64,000 bases of DNA, taken from NCBI GenBank assembly GCA_963759235.1, contig CAVWYO010000010.1, positions 248,001-312,000 of the forward strand. Direction: 5' to 3'. This stretch comes from Bauldia sp963759235. Its GTDB lineage: Bacteria > Pseudomonadota > Alphaproteobacteria > Rhizobiales > Kaistiaceae. A program made the position numbers and the translations under genes. This document shows positions 24,099-31,028 of the stretch, one piece after another. Each line of letters begins with the position of its first letter. Position 1 is the first letter of the stretch. Below the pieces are notes generated by a model. It saw only the letters and a list, made by a program, of their open reading frames with translations. It did no database searches and had not been told where the DNA came from.

Positions 24099-24807
24099 CG
24101 TCCGCCGCGCCGAGGAGGATCACACCGAGCACGCTGCGCGACAGGCCGTCGAGCGACAGCAGGGCATCGACCTCGCGATCGTAGAAATCCGCGATCTCAC
24201 GACTCCAGGCGCCGGCCGCCGCCGCGGCGAGCCGGACGGCGAGCATGTGGCGCCCCGCAGCCATCAAGGCGGTGCGATAGCCGCGCTCGCCTTCGGCCCG
24301 CGCCGCGCCGGCAAGGTCGCCGACAATGAACAGCATCGCCTGCGGCTTGTCGTCCAAGCCCGCCTCGGGCATCGCGGCCATCAGGGTCCGCCGCTCCGCG
24401 TCGCGCCGGAGAAGACAAAGCGATGGCGATCGGCGATCGTAGCGATAGAGACCGACGGGAAGCTTTCCTACCCCTTCGATATGCAAGAGAAATTCCGTCG
24501 GGTCGCGGTCCCCGGCCGGTGCGCAGGCAGCGGCCAGAATTGCTGCCAACGAGGCAAGCGGCATCGTTCCTTGTTCCGAGCGAGCCGGCTCGGCCGTTCC
24601 CGCACCGAAGACAGCGAGCGTGGAGGGCGCCGCTTCGAGCGGAAATATCTGCCGCGCCGCGTCGGGCCACATGTCGTCCGCAGCTCCGTGGTCGTGCCCG
24701 CCGCCGGAGATCCGGAAGCGGCGTCCGCGCTTGGAGTTCTCGTGATAGAGTTCCCAAGCGATCTCCGGCATGGCATCGCTCCCGGTATCGAACCAGATCG
24801 CAGACAT
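24091..24807 (-). CDS. SagB-type dehydrogenase-like protein (divergent nitroreductase fold)
   Basis: 238 residues. It has the SagB N-terminal marker LYHENSK (residues 20-26), then PLASLAAILAAA, PTEFLLHIEGVGKLPVGLYRYDRRSPSL (residues 103-130) and a C-terminal stretch GYRTALMAAGRH...LAAAAAG...FYDREVDALLSLDG...VLGVILLG that follows the SagB pattern. SagB proteins normally use FMN to oxidise azolines to azoles in TOMM peptides. By eye, the usual RRSxRxF motif near residue 70 and the PSxG(A/G)LYP motif before PTEF are missing or eroded, so flavin binding is doubtful. It lies between the YcaO-like gene (20 bp upstream) and the 742-residue gene. Confidence 0.75.
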   Translation of the reverse strand: MSAIWFDTGSDAMPEIAWELYHENSKRGRRFRISGGGHDHGAADDMWPDAARQIFPLEAAPSTLAVFGAGTAEPARSEQGTMPLASLAAILAAACAPAGDRDPTEFLLHIEGVGKLPVGLYRYDRRSPSLCLLRRDAERRTLMAAMPEAGLDDKPQAMLFIVGDLAGAARAEGERGYRTALMAAGRHMLAVRLAAAAAGAWSREIADFYDREVDALLSLDGLSRSVLGVILLGAADDG

Positions 24808-24827
24808 GGCGCGTCGACCTCGCTGTC

Positions 24828-26147
24828 TCAGCCGAAAGGATGGGGCGCGGGGTTGCCGCCGCTGCCGGCGGCGACGCCGCGATAGCCGAGCTTGCGTGGC
24901 GTGTCGTAGAGCCGCGTGCCGCCGAGCGCCCGCCGGTGATGACCGGCGAAAAGCGGCAGGTAGCCGGGAATGACGGCCCGGCAGACATTCAGGCCAAGGC
25001 CGGCAACGTCCTCGCTGGTCAGGTTGGCGACGGAGACGCGGTAGCCGGTCGCCATGATGCGGCCGATCGCGGCTTCGAGATCGCCGTCGACGGAGCCGGT
25101 CGCGGCGCCTTCCACGTCGAGCAGGTCGCGTTGCTCGTCGGAGGAGAGCGCCGTGGCGAACAGATGCCGGTTGTCATGATCGGTGGCGAAATTCACGTGG
25201 TCGGCAAGCGACAAGACGTCCTCCCATTGGTTGGTGGCGCTTGGTCTCGGCCGCGAGCGCGCGACCTCGCCGGCCTCGCGCCGCTTCTCGGCGAGGCTGC
25301 ACAGCGCCTCGTCGACGGCGGTTCCGGGATCGAGGCCGGCCGCGTAGGCGAAGACATAGGCCGGCCGGTCCGGGCTGTCGGAGGCGGCGATCGCGACGAA
25401 GCTCGGAATGCGGTTATCGGTGGTGACGTCGAGAATGATGACGGCGTCACCGGCGCGTTCGAAACGCCGGACCATGTCACGAAGGCGCTCGGGAAGCGTT
25501 TCGATCCTCACCCGCGGCGGCTGAGTCACGGCCTGCCAGAACAGCGCCGCCGCATCGCGGGCGACAACATCGCAGATACCGGCAAGCGCCGCGCCGGCCA
25601 CCCCTTCGCCGCAGGCGAGCCCACCCGGGTTGCTGGCGGTGATCGGCAGGTCGCCCGCGGTGCGCAAATAGGAAAACGGATACCAGACCATGGCCGCCGG
25701 CGCGTACACGGTCTCGCCGCTGACGAGATCGATGAGGCTCGTCCATTTGACCGGCGTGTCCTCGGCGAAGCGGACGAAAGGGAAACCGGGCCACGCATAT
25801 TGCTCGTCGCTGAACAGGGCGAAATCGGCGGGCTTCAAGCACGGGAGGCCGGCATCGGCCGCGGCGGCGGTGGGCAGGCCTTGGCGGTCGTAGAGCGCCG
25901 CGCAGTACCGGGCGATGCTCGCGCGCAGCGCGGCGACCGCCGCCGCCTCCCGGCTTGGAGCGGCGGCTTCGATGGCGCGAGCGGTCGATACCCCGCCGAG
26001 CGCCGCCGGATCGCAGATGCGCGCCCGGTAGTGAAGGTAACGGGGCGCATCGGGTTCGGTCCGGAATTCATCAAGCGCGCCGACGATTCCGACCCGCGGG
26101 TCGTAAAGCGTCTCCAACGCGGCAGCGAGCGCCCGGGCCGCCATCAA
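24828..26147 (-). CDS. YcaO-domain protein (TOMM cyclodehydratase D-like, atypical active site)
   Basis: 439 residues with the YcaO order: AALRASIARYCAALYDRQGL (73-92), LIDLVSGETVYAPAAMVWYP, ASNPGGLACGEGV then ALAGICDVVARDAAALFW (171-204), and the Pro-rich C-terminus NPAPHPFG typical of azoline-forming YcaO proteins. These enzymes use ATP to phosphorylate the amide during Cys/Ser/Thr cyclisation. Aligned by eye to the canonical GEAIERY and EAxxxxLxExxER motifs, the Mg/ATP glutamates are replaced here (A76, A79, G185, D193, A196) while R80 and R197 remain. Its start overlaps the stop of the C protein gene (ATGA). It may be a pseudoenzyme or use other chemistry. Confidence 0.8.
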   Translation of the reverse strand: MMAARALAAALETLYDPRVGIVGALDEFRTEPDAPRYLHYRARICDPAALGGVSTARAIEAAAPSREAAAVAALRASIARYCAALYDRQGLPTAAAADAGLPCLKPADFALFSDEQYAWPGFPFVRFAEDTPVKWTSLIDLVSGETVYAPAAMVWYPFSYLRTAGDLPITASNPGGLACGEGVAGAALAGICDVVARDAAALFWQAVTQPPRVRIETLPERLRDMVRRFERAGDAVIILDVTTDNRIPSFVAIAASDSPDRPAYVFAYAAGLDPGTAVDEALCSLAEKRREAGEVARSRPRPSATNQWEDVLSLADHVNFATDHDNRHLFATALSSDEQRDLLDVEGAATGSVDGDLEAAIGRIMATGYRVSVANLTSEDVAGLGLNVCRAVIPGYLPLFAGHHRRALGGTRLYDTPRKLGYRGVAAGSGGNPAPHPFG

Positions 26148-27262
26148 TCCGCCTCCGGCGCTTCCTGGGCGAGCTCGACCGCCGCCTCCGGCTCCTCCGC
26201 GTCCTCCGGCTCGGACGACTCAGAGGAGAGCAAGGTCTCCGAGCAGACCGGACAGCGGGGCACCTTCAGCACGTTGCGCGTTCTCAGCGCGGGCGCCATG
26301 AGATCGGCTTCGATCAGCCGCCCGGCGCTGCCGCCGGGGAGCGTGTTGCTGAAGAACTTCAGCAGCTCGATCGCTCCGATATCGGCCGCCACCCGCGCCA
26401 TCGGCTGCAGGTAGCCCGACGCGATCCGGCCGAAGAACGCATGCGCCTCGGTGGCCCGCTCCACATCGGGATCGGTGTGATTGGCGTTTCGCCGGGCCCA
26501 CAGGCACTCGAAGCACGGCCCCTCGCGCGGGACGACCAGCGGCCCGAGACTGGCCACTTCGTCCTGCAGGACGATCGGATAGAAGAGCACGTTGGCGGCG
26601 ACGCAGGCCCGGTTCCAGTCGCGCATCAGCGCCAGGCCACCGAAGTCGCTGCACACGACCTGGCAATCCGACGGTCGCCTGGTCTCCGCCTGCCATTCCT
26701 CGAACCGCCTCGGCTTGACCGACATGGCGGCGGCGATTTCCGGGCGGAGGTCCCGACCTTCGTTGAAGAAATCGAGGTTGCGGAGCGCCGGATGGTCGAC
26801 CAGCGTCAAGGAGCGGAACCCGCAGCTTCTCAAATTGCCGAGGAGGGGCAGCGCGATGTGATTGACGCCGAAGACCACGAGGTTGACCCGATCGAGGCTG
26901 GCCGCGGTCGCGGCGAGCGTCGTTCCATGGTTCCAGTAGAAGACGTCCTCGGGCGCCTCGCCGGAAGCGGGACCGGCCGCTCCAAAGCGCACCAGCAGGC
27001 GCTCCGCCGTCAGCCGACCGATGAGACCGGTGAGCACGTCGTGGCGCGACGGATCGACCTCGGCCTTCAGTTCGTCGAGGCTGATCCCGTTGCCTTCCGC
27101 GGAGCGCGCAACCAGGAGGTCGAGCAACTCGCCGGCCCTTTCGCCATGGACAAGGATGCGGGTGGTCCCGCGACGAACGACAACGCCGTCGTCCAACGGC
27201 ACCGCCTGAAGCCCGAGAAGGCGGTAGCGCGCTTCCTTAACCCCTGGGATGCCGTCGTCCAT
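26144..27262 (-). CDS. TOMM precursor leader-binding C protein (RRE plus ThiF-like domain)
   Basis: 372 residues. The first 95 residues (YRLLGLQAVPLDDGVVVRRG through TGLIGRLTAERLLVRF) look like a PqqD-type winged-helix RiPP recognition element. Residues about 105-340 follow the E1/ThiF-like fold of TOMM C proteins, with VNLVVFGVNHIALPLLGNLRS in place of an intact GxGxxG, so no ATP binding is expected. Four cysteines, C250 and C253 (GPCFECLWARRNAN) and C337 and C340 (PRCPVCS), form the usual zinc site. The acidic tail has no visible function. Known role: bind the leader and deliver the core to YcaO. It is the first gene of the leftward operon. Confidence 0.85.
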   Translation of the reverse strand: MDDGIPGVKEARYRLLGLQAVPLDDGVVVRRGTTRILVHGERAGELLDLLVARSAEGNGISLDELKAEVDPSRHDVLTGLIGRLTAERLLVRFGAAGPASGEAPEDVFYWNHGTTLAATAASLDRVNLVVFGVNHIALPLLGNLRSCGFRSLTLVDHPALRNLDFFNEGRDLRPEIAAAMSVKPRRFEEWQAETRRPSDCQVVCSDFGGLALMRDWNRACVAANVLFYPIVLQDEVASLGPLVVPREGPCFECLWARRNANHTDPDVERATEAHAFFGRIASGYLQPMARVAADIGAIELLKFFSNTLPGGSAGRLIEADLMAPALRTRNVLKVPRCPVCSETLLSSESSEPEDAEEPEAAVELAQEAPEAD

Positions 27263-27371
27263 GCGGACTGACCTCGCCGGTGCAGCCGATCGCCAATTGT
27301 CGTGCGACTTCTATGACATGCGGGCGATGGAGCGGCAATTGCCCGGCGTGACCGCCCGCGGTCGCCGCGGC

Positions 27372-27947
27372 TCAGGACATGCCGAGCGGCCGCTCGCCGC
27401 GATCGAGGATCAAAGGCACGATGAGATCTTCTTCATCGTCCAAATGGCGGGTCAGCCTGGCGAGCAGCCGTTCGCTGTCCTCGGTATGGCGCTCGGCCGC
27501 CCTGAGGACCGCGTCGCGATCCCGATCGAGGGTCTGAAGGAGGGCGTTGGCCGAATCGAAAGCCGCCGTCATGGCGGCGTGGATGATTTCGTGATCGCTT
27601 TCGAGGACCTCGAAACCGCGGGCAAGACGCGGCTCGGCGGCGGTGAACAGCGGAAAGAACTGGAAATCCTCGATGGTGTGATGCCCCTCCAGCCCGCCGA
27701 GGAAGTTGCTTAGCCGGCGTGGATACCAGGCGCGGTAGTCCGCCGCGTCGAGCCGGCCTTCGCGGAACGCGTCGCCGGCGTCCTTCAGCGCCCCTCCCAG
27801 CCGCCGGAACTGGTCGTGAATGGCGAGCCAGAACCGCGCCATCTCGCCGAGATTGACGTGGTCGGGCCACGCCTCGCGCGGATAGCGGTCGAGAAGCAGC
27901 CGAAGCTCCGGCGGCCACCCCGTCCGGGTGTCGAGATCGAAGGTCAT
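27372..27947 (-). CDS. Hemerythrin-like domain protein
   Basis: 191 residues, mostly helical. Potential diiron ligands lie in successive helices: WLAIHDQFRRL, GLEGHHTIEDFQFFPLF, LESDHEIIHAAM and LTRHLDDEEDLIVPLIL, matching the H/HxxxE/H/HxxxD layout of hemerythrin domains. Such proteins bind O2 or NO or sense oxidative stress in the cytoplasm. The gene is 68 bp from the cytochrome c gene in the same direction and about 110 bp beyond the start of the RiPP operon. I see no sign that it belongs to that operon. Confidence 0.85.
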   Translation of the reverse strand: MTFDLDTRTGWPPELRLLLDRYPREAWPDHVNLGEMARFWLAIHDQFRRLGGALKDAGDAFREGRLDAADYRAWYPRRLSNFLGGLEGHHTIEDFQFFPLFTAAEPRLARGFEVLESDHEIIHAAMTAAFDSANALLQTLDRDRDAVLRAAERHTEDSERLLARLTRHLDDEEDLIVPLILDRGERPLGMS

Positions 27948-28014
27948 GTTGCTCGCTGTCGATGAGGGTCGATCGCAGCGATATAGGCCCGCAGGCGCGC
28001 GACGGTAAGAGCGG

Positions 28015-28329
28015 CTATTGCAGCGTCTTCAGATAGGCGATGACGTCGTTGACCTGGTCGGGCTCGAGCTTGAATTCCGGCATCGAGGGATGACCGGTGA
28101 TGATCCCCTCGGCGAGGGCTTCCTGCAACTCTTCGATCGGGTAGATCGTGTGCAGCGTGCGGAACGGCGGTGCGATCGACAGCGGGCTGTCACCGTATTT
28201 GCCGATGGCGTGGCACATGGCGCAGTTCGTCTTGACGAAGGTGAAGCCTCTCTGCTCGTCCGGTTCGAGGGCCAAGGCCGTGCCGGTAGCCGCGATCAAG
28301 GCAATTGCCAACGCCACCAATCGAATCAT
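28015..28329 (-). CDS. Small class I c-type cytochrome
   Basis: 104 residues. A signal peptide (MIRLVALAIALIAATGTALA) precedes a single haem-binding motif CAMCH, with a C-terminal axial Met candidate in HPSMPEFKL and the terminal helix VNDVIAYLKTLQ. It is an exported periplasmic electron carrier of the cytochrome c family. ATG 28329 is chosen because AAGGAG lies six bases upstream. The longer frame from 28374 has no ribosome site and would spoil the signal peptide. Confidence 0.9.
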   Translation of the reverse strand: MIRLVALAIALIAATGTALALEPDEQRGFTFVKTNCAMCHAIGKYGDSPLSIAPPFRTLHTIYPIEELQEALAEGIITGHPSMPEFKLEPDQVNDVIAYLKTLQ

Positions 28330-28498
28330 TATCGTCTCCTTGCCGATCGCCCTTGAGGCCCGCGAGCCAATCACCGCTTATCGCCCGGCGCGTTGATCTG
28401 GCGCAATGGCCCCGGACATCGTGGCGCAGCCGATGGTACCAGCCTCTTCGCTGAATCGGGAGCCGCTACCGCGCAAGCCCTCTCGAACTGCATTCCGA

Positions 28499-28861
28499 TC
28501 AGGGCTTCCGCTCGTGGGCCGCCGGCTGGAGGAGGCCGATGACGTTGTCGTCGGGGTCTTTCACCGTGGCGATCAGCCTTCCGCCGCCGACGTCCTTGAC
28601 CGCCTGCTGCATTTGCGCGCCGGCGCCGAGGAGCGCCTTCAGGTGGCTCTCGATGTCGTCGACGTGCCAGTAGCCGACGGGGCCGGTCATGCCGCTGGCA
28701 TGGCCGTTCGGGAGCAGACCGATATGCTGGCCGCCGAGGCTGAAGCCGACATAGTGGGGGTGATCCGTGTCGGGCTCGACGCCGAGGAGAGACCCGTAGA
28801 GGGCCTTCGCCCTGGCGAGGTCCTTGACCGGGAAGATGATCGTCTTGATGCCTTCGCTCAT
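28499..28861 (-). CDS. VOC-family (glyoxalase/bleomycin-resistance-like) protein
   Basis: 120 residues with one pair of beta-alpha-beta-beta-beta modules: KTIIFPVKDLARAKALYGSLLG, HYVGFSLGGQHIGLL, GYWHVDDIESHLKALLGAGA and GRLIATVKDPDDNVIGLLQP. The fold is that of glyoxalase I, dioxygenases and bleomycin-binding proteins; the substrate is unknown. ATG 28861 is preferred, with AGGA nine bases upstream. A promoter of the same type as those near the ECF sigma gene lies 57-84 bp upstream, so I infer sigma control. Confidence 0.85.
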   Translation of the reverse strand: MSEGIKTIIFPVKDLARAKALYGSLLGVEPDTDHPHYVGFSLGGQHIGLLPNGHASGMTGPVGYWHVDDIESHLKALLGAGAQMQQAVKDVGGGRLIATVKDPDDNVIGLLQPAAHERKP

Positions 28862-28917
28862 GTGCCGTTCCTCAATCTTGTTCATCGCTGCGGCGGCGAT
28901 ACGGCCGCCGCTGGTAT

Positions 28918-28945
28918 GACGGAACGCGAGGCGGAAATGTGACCG
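28918..28945 (-). promoter_or_regulatory. ECF41-type promoter of the VOC gene
   Basis: On the minus strand CGGTCACA (28945-28938), 16 bp, then CGTC (28921-28918). This matches the known ECF41 pattern TGTCACA/CGTC in its core TCACA and spacing, and is repeated upstream of three neighbouring genes. Confidence 0.65.
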
Positions 28946-28972
28946 ATGGGACGAGCGCGGTGCGCCCGCGGC

Positions 28973-29431
28973 TCAGTCGCTCCACTCTCCCGCCAGCTGC
29001 CGCGTGGCGACGTTGAGACGGTTGAAGACGTTGATCAGGCCGATCTGGACGGTGAGGACGGCAAGAGCCGGTTCGTCGTAGTGTCGGGCGGCCTCGTCCC
29101 AGACCTCGTCCGAAACGGGATCGGCCCGGTCGCTCAGCCGGGTAACGGCTTCGGTGAGCGCCAGCGCGGCGCGCTCGGCATCGTTGAAATACGGTGTCTC
29201 GCGCCAGGCTGCGACCGCGAAGATTCGCTTGTCGGGTTCGCCTGCCCGCTTCAGCTCGCGGGCATGCATGTCGACGCAGACGCCACAGCCATTGATCTGG
29301 CTCGCGCGCAGATGGACGAGCTTTCGGGTCACGTAGGGCACCGTGTCCAGTTGGGTGGACTTGTCCAGAGCAATGAGGGCCTGCAACGCTTCGGGAAGCA
29401 CTATCACCGGGTTCTTCATTCGGGCTTGCAT
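28973..29431 (-). CDS. Carboxymuconolactone decarboxylase/AhpD-like family protein
   Basis: 152 residues. The family redox motif CGVCVDMH sits in KLVHLRASQINGCGVCVDMHARELKR, a classical AhpD-like CxxC-x3-H site for peroxide or alkylhydroperoxide reduction. The rest is helical, with ERAALALTEAVTRLSDRADPVSDEVWDEA and a C-terminal NVFNRLNVATRQ. Known: genes of this family are frequent partners and targets of ECF41 sigma factors. AAGGAG lies seven bases before ATG 29431, and an ECF41-type promoter is found about 118-145 bp upstream. Confidence 0.92.
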   Translation of the reverse strand: MQARMKNPVIVLPEALQALIALDKSTQLDTVPYVTRKLVHLRASQINGCGVCVDMHARELKRAGEPDKRIFAVAAWRETPYFNDAERAALALTEAVTRLSDRADPVSDEVWDEAARHYDEPALAVLTVQIGLINVFNRLNVATRQLAGEWSD

Positions 29432-29548
29432 AACCGATCTCCTTCTTTGCTGAACGCGGACGGCGAAACATCCGAGGTTCGATCCAACGGGCTTGTCGCC
29501 AAAGCCGATCCCATTTCACCTCGGCGGGGTTCCGCCCGTCATCGCCAT

Positions 29549-29576
29549 GACGGAGCGCGGCGCGGGAATGTGACCG
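29549..29576 (-). promoter_or_regulatory. ECF41-type promoter of the AhpD-like gene
   Basis: Minus strand CGGTCACA (29576-29569), 16 bp, CGTC (29552-29549). It has the same elements and spacing as the promoters at 28918, 30041 and 30077. Confidence 0.7.
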
Positions 29577-29611
29577 GTTAAGGAGAGAAATTTCGCGCCG
29601 GACAATTCCGC

Positions 29612-30031
29612 TCAGCGCCGGCTTGTCTCTCGGCCGAGCACGGGCTTGAGGTCGAGGATCGGAGTCCCATCGAGCGCCTCGAGATTGCGGACCCGCACAC
29701 GCCGTCCGTCGACTGCGGTGACCTCGGCCCGATGCAGGCCGATGGGATTGGGGCGGTGCGGAGAGCGCGTGCTGAAGACGCCGGCGAGCGCCCTCGCCGT
29801 GTCGCCGCGCGGGTGCACCTGCAAAACGTCGCGCCGCGCGCGATCGAGCCAAGTGACGACGATGACATTATCGCCGGGCCGGATGCCCTGAAGACCGTCA
29901 AGCACCTCCGGATCGAAAACCAGCCAGGCCTCCGGAGCGCCTTCATCGGGCTGCCGAGGGGCCGATTGGAGACCGGTCAGGGACGACTCGACCCGTCCGA
30001 TTGCTCTTACCTCGAAATTTGTCATGTTCAT
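29612..30031 (-). CDS. trmO: TrmO-like tRNA methyltransferase (TsaA/UPF0066 family)
   Basis: 139 residues of the beta-barrel TsaA/TrmO family: VRAIGRVESS at the start, GDNVIVVTWLDRARRDVL, the SAM-site segment GVFSTRSPHRPNPIGLHRAEV and LDGTPILDLKPVL. TrmO N6-methylates t6A37 in certain tRNAs using S-adenosylmethionine. The protein lacks the longer C-terminal part of some homologues, which is common in the short bacterial form. An ATG at 30025 could also be the start. Its promoter faces that of the sigma gene, suggesting it is a member of the sigma regulon, an unexpected role for this enzyme. Confidence 0.82.
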   Translation of the reverse strand: MNMTNFEVRAIGRVESSLTGLQSAPRQPDEGAPEAWLVFDPEVLDGLQGIRPGDNVIVVTWLDRARRDVLQVHPRGDTARALAGVFSTRSPHRPNPIGLHRAEVTAVDGRRVRVRNLEALDGTPILDLKPVLGRETSRR

Positions 30032-30040
30032 CCCCGGTCA

Positions 30041-30068
30041 CGGTCACATCAGGCGGGTTTCGTTCGTC
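30041..30068 (+). promoter_or_regulatory. ECF41-type promoter of the sigma gene (autoregulation)
   Basis: Plus strand CGGTCACA (30041-30048), 16 bp, CGTC (30065-30068), 36 bp before the sigma start codon. It lies inside the 5' leader of the opposing trmO transcript. Confidence 0.7.
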
Positions 30069-30076
30069 ATTGCCAC

Positions 30077-30104
30077 AACGGACCGCGGCAAGGGAATGTG
30101 ACCG
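30077..30104 (-). promoter_or_regulatory. ECF41-type promoter of trmO, facing the sigma promoter
   Basis: Minus strand CGGTCACA (30104-30097), 16 bp, CGTT (30080-30077). The -35 abuts the sigma ATG at 30105, and transcription would run across the sigma promoter at 30041-30068. The -10 differs from the other three copies by one base (CGTT). Confidence 0.6.
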
Positions 30105-31010
30105 ATGGATGAGCAGCAAGGGCTGGCCGGGCAATTCGAAGCGAACCGCGCCCACCTCAGGGCGGTCGCCTACCGCATGCTCGGCTCCCGGAGCGAGGCC
30201 GACGATGCGGTTCAGGAGGCCTGGCTCCGCCTCAGCCGGTCGGAGACCAGCGGCGTCGAGAACCTCGGTGGCTGGCTGACGACGGTCGTCGCGCGGGTGT
30301 GCCTCGACATGCTGCGCTCGCGGAAATCGCGGCGCGAGGAGCCGCTCGACGCGCACCAACCGGAATCGATCGTCGACCGTGCCGACGGCGTCGATCCCGA
30401 GCATGACGCGCTGCTCGCCAACTCGGTCGGTCTGGCGCTGCTCGTCGTGCTCGAAACGCTTGCCCCCGCCGAGCGCGTCGCCTTCGTGCTCCACGACATG
30501 TTCGATCTGCCCTTCGACGAGATCGCTCCGATCGTCGGACGTTCGCCGGCCGCGGCACGCCAGCTCGCGAGCCGCGGACGGCGCCGGGTGCGCGGGGCCG
30601 GCGTCGCCCCCGACGCCGATCGCACCCGGCAGCGCAAAATCGTCGACGCCTTCCTCGCCGCCTCGCGGGGCGGCGACTTCGAAGCGCTTCTCGCGGTGCT
30701 CGATCCGGACGTCGTGCTGACGGCCGATTTCGCCGCCGTGCGGGCGAGCAAATCGCGGCAAGCGCAAGGCGCGCCGCCTTTGGCGGCGGAGATTCGCGGC
30801 GCCAGAGCCGTTGCAAACACCTTCTTGGGGCGCGCGGCGGCCGCACGGCCGGCGCTCGTCGACGGCAGCGCGGGACTCGTGTGGGCGCCGGGTGGACGAC
30901 CGCGCGCCGTCTTCACCTTCACGACCGCGGGTGGAAAGATCGTCGCGATCGACCTGGTCGCCGACCCCGAGCGGCTCAGCCGGCTCGACCTGGTGGTCCT
31001 CAACGACTGA
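30105..31010 (+). CDS. ECF sigma factor with SnoaL-like C-terminal domain (ECF41/SigJ type)
   Basis: 301 residues. Sigma region 2 (about 10-75) has LRAVAYRMLGSRSEADDAVQEAWLRL and NLGGWLTTVVARVCLDMLRSRKSR. Region 4 (about 110-170) has LAPAERVAFVLHDMFDLPFDEIAPIVGRSPAAARQLASRGRRRV. Residues about 185-301 form an NTF2/SnoaL-like extension (VDAFLAASRGGDFEALLAVLDPDVVLTADF, ending VADPERLSRLD). Known: ECF41 sigma factors have no anti-sigma factor gene and the extension tunes activity. The usual WLPEP-like linker is only weakly kept (DAHQPESIV). AAGGGA lies nine bases before the ATG. It probably activates its own gene and three neighbours. Confidence 0.92.
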   Translation: MDEQQGLAGQFEANRAHLRAVAYRMLGSRSEADDAVQEAWLRLSRSETSGVENLGGWLTTVVARVCLDMLRSRKSRREEPLDAHQPESIVDRADGVDPEHDALLANSVGLALLVVLETLAPAERVAFVLHDMFDLPFDEIAPIVGRSPAAARQLASRGRRRVRGAGVAPDADRTRQRKIVDAFLAASRGGDFEALLAVLDPDVVLTADFAAVRASKSRQAQGAPPLAAEIRGARAVANTFLGRAAAARPALVDGSAGLVWAPGGRPRAVFTFTTAGGKIVAIDLVADPERLSRLDLVVLND

Positions 31011-31028
31011 CGGCCAACCTCTGTCGCC

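Noticed and set aside
24423..26414. Rightward open frame of 663 codons opposite the YcaO-like and SagB-like genes
   Set aside because: Compositional shadow; the leftward frames have family motifs and overlapping starts and stops.
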